Below are positions 59,209 to 64,000 of a stretch of 64,000 nt of DNA, one piece after another. This DNA is from Paragyromitra xinjiangensis (Eukaryota; Ascomycota; Pezizomycetes; Pezizales; Discinaceae): contig JBCAMK010000013.1 in assembly GCA_038503065.1 (NCBI GenBank), forward strand, positions 992,001 to 1,056,000. The letters run 5' to 3'. The notes under the pieces are model-generated. The model saw only the letters and a program-made list of their open reading frames with translations, was not told the origin of the DNA and did no database searches. Positions within the stretch are counted from its first letter, which is position 1. Each line of letters opens with the position of its first letter. The position numbers and the translations under genes are program-made.

Positions 59209-60634
59209 CTATTTGAACATATCGGATACTTTCGGTGGTAGCACTAACGCCGAGCGATCATTGCGTTTATAAAACTCAACCAACTACCACAAGTCAATAC
59301 TCTTATCAAAAGAAAGAAAGGAATATGGAACATACAGCATTTGCACTCTTCTCCGGCGCATCCTCATGCAAGAAATGACCTACCTCTGGTAGCACTAGTA
59401 ACTGATACTTCCCCTGCATCTGCCCGATCATTAACTCTCTATCGAGCCGATCTGTCCCAGCTAGGATCAACAGTTTCCCTCCACGAGCCTCGAGAAATTT
59501 CCTACTAAGTCCCACGAACCACCCCTCCCAGAACGGTTGCGTCTTCCCCAAATCCGTCCGCCAACGCCATCGGCCATCCCCAGTGTCAAGCAGGAGCGCA
59601 GGAACCGAGATCCTTGCGGATGTTGGGTTCCGGATCGTGCGTGAGCGGGTACTGCAGGGGTGCGGAGCGCGAGGAAGGAGAGAAGGCCACCCGGTTAACC
59701 CGCGGTATTTTGTCTTTTGGGGAAACGTTGGTTGCGGGGTGCTACTCACTGCCATTCGATTCCTTGAGATACGGATGTGAAACCTGACGGGCGGGTAGAA
59801 AGGTAGGTTTGCATGCTTTGGAGCGCGTCTATAGCACTACCTTCAACGACGTCGAGAACTGCGTAGCCTAAGACGCTATTGCCAAGGGCATAGCTTTTGG
59901 CTACTTCTGCCACGACAGCCCCACCTAACGAATGCCCTACAAGTACCAAATCCGGGAGCCTGTCCCACCCACATCTCTCACGTGTTAGGTTCATCATATT
60001 GACGAAGTCCTGGGCGAGAGTGGGGAGACTGAGATCTTGATCGTCGGGGGTGGTAGTTTCGCCGTGGCCGCGCGCATCGAAAGAGAGGATGCCGGCGGTC
60101 GGAAGTAATTTTCGGATCTCAAAAGCCATGAGGGCAAACGAGAGACCGGAAGAGCCGGCACCATGATGGGTCACGAACAAGGGCCCGGAAGAGCTTGGCG
60201 GGGTGAGGTATGTATGGTAGATAGTAGAGTTTGAAGGTGACTGCAAGTAGAGGGAAGAGGAAAAGTAACTATTCCAAGACAGAGGTTCAAAGGTGGTTGA
60301 TTTCCTGCGAGGCCTAGGAGTTTGGGGTCACTTTAGTCCTTTGAGAGGGATTGAGAAAGGGAGGGATTTGCGAGACTCACAGGGTGGGTCTGGAAAATAA
60401 ACCGGGACGGATAGTGGATGTGGAGGAAGCCGAGGAAGCCGAGGAAGAGTCGTCAATCACGGGCGATGAGGGAACTTCGCCGTGGATAATTTCGCCTTGG
60501 AAGGCCTCATCTTCTTCTACTTCATCGAATATCTCCAGATGGGGTGGTTGTGGTGGGGCGTTCCGGGGCATTGGGGGCTTGAGAGGTAACTTGGCAAGCT
60601 TTGCTTTTAAGAATTCGCGTTGAAAGTCACTCAT
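59209..60634 (-). CDS. PPE1: Protein phosphatase methylesterase 1
   Basis: Four exons: 60634-60381, 60304-59750, 59651-59336 and 59283-59209, giving 399 residues. The enzyme removes the C-terminal methyl ester from the catalytic subunit of PP2A and so controls holoenzyme assembly. The N-terminus MSDFQREFLKAKLAKLP and the insertion PLSWNSYFSSSLYLQSP are family features. The alpha/beta-hydrolase core has VTHHGAGSSG, FDARGHGET, the nucleophile motif VGHSLGG, GIEWHTRSRTIRN and a catalytic His in VGHFLHEDAP. The last exon supplies LVEFYKRNDRSALVLPPKVS, the conserved end. All introns have good signals and the frame closes exactly, so the gene is intact. Confidence 0.95.
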
Positions 60635-61211
60635 GGTGGCAGCTGCCAGAAACCTAAAGGGGGAAGGGAAATCTAGTTTATACCATTTCCAGCAAGAGGA
60701 GGGTGCAGGAATGTTATGGGCCAAGGATTAGGTGTAGAGAATGGCAGTTTGAGGCTCCTGGGAGATGTTGAAAAATAAGACAGTATGTGCTTTGGTGGCG
60801 AGGGAGGGAGAGAGGGGGAGGAGGGGGAGGAGAGAGAGATGAGAGATGAGAGAGAGAGAGAGAGATGAGAGAGATGAGAGAGATGAGAGAGATGAGAGGG
60901 AAGATGAGGGGGTATATTGTGTCGTTGCTTCGACGTTGTCCAGTTACTAGTGAAGGGAGGTGGAGAAATCTCCATCTTATCGTGGGGTGACAGTCGACCC
61001 TTGGCCTAGGTAAGCCTGTTGTTTTCTTGTCTTTGTTCATCTTCTCCTTCTTATTTTCCTCACTCTTCTCCCTCAACAAGATAATACACCACCCCTAGCC
61101 CAATAACGAAACTCTCCCACTATAACTTCCCATTGCTGAAAAATTCGTGATAATGTACAGTTGAATTTGCAGATCTCCTCCCACCATCCATTCTCGCTTT
61201 CTCGATTATAA
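60635..61211. other. PPE1 upstream region with GA microsatellite
   Basis: 577 bp between the PPE1 start and the VMA21 stop. No gene. The main content is a GA-rich repeat, treated separately. Confidence 0.5.
60794..60902. repeat. GA-rich microsatellite (GAGAGATGA type)
   Basis: A run of GAGGGG, GAGAGA and GAGAGATGA units about 110 bp long, lying 160-270 bp upstream of the PPE1 start codon. As CT on the PPE1 strand it forms a polypyrimidine promoter tract, common in fungi. Confidence 0.85.
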
Positions 61212-61716
61212 CTACTGCGACTTCTTCTCGTTTTCGTTTTCGGTGGTGTCTTCGTTCACGGCCACTATCACATACGCTATCAGAATGATGTTCGCGACCA
61301 CCGCTGCTGTAGCTCCCGCTAGCGTATTGCTACCTATTTAATACCCTGTAAGCCTCCAAAGGGAATGTGGGGAGAAACAAATTTCTTAGCGGAACCTTTA
61401 AAGATGGTGCTTAGAGTGATGTAATAAGATCCGAGGGGAGCCACGATCATTGCAAGCGTGAACAGCAAAAGTTTTGCAACCACAGACCTACAAAGATTTT
61501 TCATGTTAGTCCAAAAACCTCTTTCCTTTCTCTTTCCTTTCTCTTCATTTCCTTTCTGTAAGGGAATCGGGAGAGAACGGGATTTACACGCCTGGGAACA
61601 ACACCCGAAGATGAGGGATTGATGGTAGCAGTAACGGCGGACGAGCCTGGTAGGGAGGAGCCGGTGTCTTTGTCAAGAGTATCCTTTTCGCCTTTGATGG
61701 TGCGCCTGGTGGTCAT
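61212..61716 (-). CDS. VMA21: V-ATPase assembly factor Vma21
   Basis: Three exons: 61716-61592 (end uncertain), 61487-61396 and 61333-61212, giving 112 residues, the usual length. Vma21 is a small ER membrane protein that escorts assembly of the V-ATPase V0 sector. The N-terminus MTTRRTIKGEKDTLDKD is followed by two transmembrane helices, VVAKLLLFTLAMIVAPLGSY and AAVVANIILIAYVIVAV, then a charged tail ending NEKKSQ. The first intron fits the frame only with a GC donor (GCGTGT) and TAG acceptor; the second is GT-AG. The short exons hide the gene from ORF scanning. Confidence 0.85.
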
Positions 61717-62400
61717 GGTGACTGTTTGGTTGGCAGGGATGGGAAGAAGGGGAAGAAGGGGAAGAGGAGGAAGGAGTAGAAAACTTAATGGGTACGTAAA
61801 CTTGCTGTGTCCTATCTACTCTGTCTGGTTTGCTTTTGTAGAGTTATATACACGTATTTCTGTAGAGTATCTGTCTCTAACTCCGTCCCAGCGATCGACT
61901 GCCAACGCTTTTTTGCCAGGGCGAGCAGAGCAGGGCAAGGAAGCGCGTCAAATGGTCTCCTTAGGCCATACCCGTTTTGGACTTAATTGCCCTACTCCGT
62001 GAAAAGGCTTGGCGGCGCGTTATTTTGCTTTTTCTGAGGCGCGACTTTTTCCACTTCACGCCAATTCCCAAAACACGCTCTTTCTTCTGTATTCTCGGGT
62101 TTGTCTCTGGGGGTTGGTGACTCTCTTCCACTCCCCCTTCTCCTCTTCTGCTGTTACTGCTACCCCTGCTCCATTGCTACTGCTTCTATTCATCCTACTC
62201 CTCCTACTCCTACTCATATTCTTTTATTACCACCATTACTGATCATCCATTCCCACACCTTCATTCCTCTTCCTTTTGCTATCTTCCCACCCCGCCCCCT
62301 CTTCATCCATCCAATCCCCATCCATCTCTTTCTCTCTCTCTCCTCCTCACCTCATCCCTCCATCCACCGCCCCACCCCTCCCAAGCCCATCCCTCTCGCT
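61717..62400. promoter_or_regulatory. Divergent promoter of VMA21 and FUN30
   Basis: 684 bp between divergent start codons. The half next to FUN30 (about 62120-62400) is strongly C/T-rich (TCTCTCTCTCCTCCTCACC and similar), a typical fungal core promoter/5' leader. A small GGAAGAAGGGGAA repeat lies at 61741-61775. Confidence 0.55.
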
Positions 62401-64000
62401 ATGGCCTCCAGTCTCATCAGGCCCTCGCCCTTTGATTCATCTGCTGCCTCCTCCCCCAAACGACGAAAGTTTTCTCAGCAGCCAAAAGGTTTCGATTCTG
62501 ATGACGACAGTGGAGACGACCTTTTCTCAAGTGATGTAGCTACCCTCCCCCTCAATTCCTCTTACTTCAGAAATACCATCCCCACTTCCGACCCCATCAT
62601 TGGTTCTTCTCCGCCTCCAGTTGATACTCAACCTACTCAAATTCTCCAAAATGGTTTCGATGGAAGGCCCCCTTCTGTACGTCAACCGCCTATCGTGCAG
62701 GTCGCTGCTTCTTCCCCTTTCCGCAACATGCAATCCTCTCCACCACGCCAGTCTTTACCTTTGAAGCGGCAAGCTCCAGTTATACAAGAGGACGGCTCTG
62801 TGAAACCCTTCGATTTCTACCCTTCCAAGCCTAACGGACAGAAAATCGACCTGACCGATGATGGTCCTCAATACATTGGTGCGTCATCTGATGAGGGCTC
62901 TGACCATGATGACATCAAGCCGACTTTCATCAAAAGCACCCTCAACACAAAACCAGTCCCTTCTGTCAGCTCAATGCGGGATCGCAGAGATAATGGTGCC
63001 GAAATCCTAAAGGTCGATGAGTCCCCCATTGCACCACCTGCTTTCAAATCTACATTATCAAAGTTTGCCTATAATGGGAGCTCCACCCCTCCAATACCTT
63101 TCAAAGGTCGTCTCGACTCCATCACCAAGAAAGCGCCAATCACATACTCATCTGGAACCGTAAGCATTGCGGGCTCACGACCACGACTCCAACGACACCC
63201 GGACCGCGCAAAACCATTGGTAGATATCAAACTGGAAGAAATCCAAAACATTGAACATAGAAGTACGGTGGGACGGATGGCGTTAATCCTCCCCGATAAA
63301 TCTATTTCCCAGCTCTTGAGTGCTTTGCTGGAGAAGAAGGGCAGCTTTGACGATGCGATGGAGTTTCTAACCAGTGATGATGGGGCGGTTGACCTTACGT
63401 TATCTGGTGATGAAAAACCGGGTGTGACAAAGAGGGGTATGGCACAAATAAAGACCTCGAATCGTGCTGCAAGAGTTCCAAGAAAGGGAATCAAAGACAA
63501 ATGGTCGTCCACGCAAGCTCAGACCATACTCTCATCTCCTCCAGCGACCCTGCCGAAAACAAAAAGACGACTTGTTAGAGGTTCTACCAGGAATTCGAGA
63601 GAGAGGTCTTCATCGCCGCCTATGCCTGTTGCTATTAGCGATGATTCCGATTCTGCAACTGAAGATGTGGAGCACTCGGATGGCGAACGCGAGCTCGGAA
63701 GAAAGGTTTTAAATTATATCAACGAGTGCACCGTCAAAGAGTTATCCGATATTGCAGCAACTACCGAGGAAATCGCTGAGGTTGTGTTATCCCAAAAGCC
63801 GTTCAAGTCACTCGATGAAGTCCGAGAAGTATCTAGTGACATCGTTGGAAAAGGGAAAGCTAAGGGAGCTAGAGCCCGTGCGATTGGAGATAAGGTTGTC
63901 GATGTGTGTTTGGAAACCTGGAGGGGGTATGAGGCTGTGGATTCGCTTATTGCCAAGGTTGAAGAGTTGGGTAAGCCAATCGCTGAGTCTATCAAAAAAT
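62401..64000 (+). CDS. FUN30: Fun30/SMARCAD1-type SNF2 remodeller, N-terminal part
   Basis: An open frame of 533 codons runs from the ATG to the end of the window, so the ATPase domain lies outside. Fun30/Fft proteins are SNF2-family chromatin remodellers acting in silencing and in DNA end resection. The N-terminus is disordered and Ser/Pro-rich with several SSP motifs (phosphorylation candidates). A CUE-like helical motif is at about 293-325 (LPDKSISQLLSALLEKKGSF, DDAMEFL). From about 437 comes NYINECTVKELSDIAATT and LSQKPFKSLDEVREV, the conserved stretch that precedes the helicase core in fungal Fun30. The identification rests on these motifs since the catalytic domain is missing. Confidence 0.85.
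   Translation, partial: MASSLIRPSPFDSSAASSPKRRKFSQQPKGFDSDDDSGDDLFSSDVATLPLNSSYFRNTIPTSDPIIGSSPPPVDTQPTQILQNGFDGRPPSVRQPPIVQVAASSPFRNMQSSPPRQSLPLKRQAPVIQEDGSVKPFDFYPSKPNGQKIDLTDDGPQYIGASSDEGSDHDDIKPTFIKSTLNTKPVPSVSSMRDRRDNGAEILKVDESPIAPPAFKSTLSKFAYNGSSTPPIPFKGRLDSITKKAPITYSSGTVSIAGSRPRLQRHPDRAKPLVDIKLEEIQNIEHRSTVGRMALILPDKSISQLLSALLEKKGSFDDAMEFLTSDDGAVDLTLSGDEKPGVTKRGMAQIKTSNRAARVPRKGIKDKWSSTQAQTILSSPPATLPKTKRRLVRGSTRNSRERSSSPPMPVAISDDSDSATEDVEHSDGERELGRKVLNYINECTVKELSDIAATTEEIAEVVLSQKPFKSLDEVREVSSDIVGKGKAKGARARAIGDKVVDVCLETWRGYEAVDSLIAKVEELGKPIAESIKK

Noticed and set aside
60714..61079. ORFs over the GA microsatellite
   Set aside because: They are simple-sequence artefacts rich in Ser, Leu and His.
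1..64000. CRISPR arrays, bacterial operons, rRNA genes or prophage
   Set aside because: None seen. The tandem repeats are contiguous without spacers, and the gene structure is eukaryotic.

Overview
This is fungal nuclear DNA, most likely from a filamentous ascomycete (Pezizomycotina). Genes are split by many short introns (about 40 to 190 bp) with GT-AG ends and CTAAC-like branch points. The conserved genes (LETM1/Mdm38, Msc7-type ALDH, Zn2Cys6 regulator with fungal-specific TF domain, DUF2417, DUF3602, Sec12, Ppe1, Vma21, Fun30) are a typical ascomycete set. The species cannot be named from the sequence.

Region 1 (1 to about 18.9 kb) is a nest of transposons. A Tad1-like LINE copy (393-4208, pol ORF broken by one TGA) sits beside an inverted fragment of the same family (1-392). 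It ends in an A-tract inside a second LINE family, which is cut into three pieces (4209-5307, about 7618-7917, 18251-18922). The first gap holds a non-autonomous element with a 12-bp minisatellite. The second holds a 9.9-kb Plavaka-like (CACTA/KDZ-related) DNA transposon (8141-18045) with an apparently uninterrupted transposase on the minus strand and two accessory genes on the plus strand.

Region 2 (20.8 to 33.8 kb) has LETM1/MDM38, an MSC7-type aldehyde dehydrogenase, a divergently transcribed B-box/ANCHR-like gene and, after a 4-kb gap, a Zn2Cys6 transcription factor. Region 3 (33.8 to 49.3 kb) is a gene desert with no convincing gene, but with at least five short inverted-repeat (MITE-like) elements.

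Region 4 (49.3 to 64 kb) is a normal gene-dense block: DUF2417 membrane alpha/beta-hydrolase, methylmalonate-semialdehyde dehydrogenase, DUF3602 protein, SEC12, PPE1, VMA21 and the 5' part of FUN30. These are housekeeping functions (mitochondrial ion and amino-acid metabolism, ER export, PP2A regulation, V-ATPase assembly, chromatin remodelling) with no sign of a shared pathway or cluster. Exon boundaries were placed by hand from splice signals, reading frame and family conservation; uncertain ones are marked.
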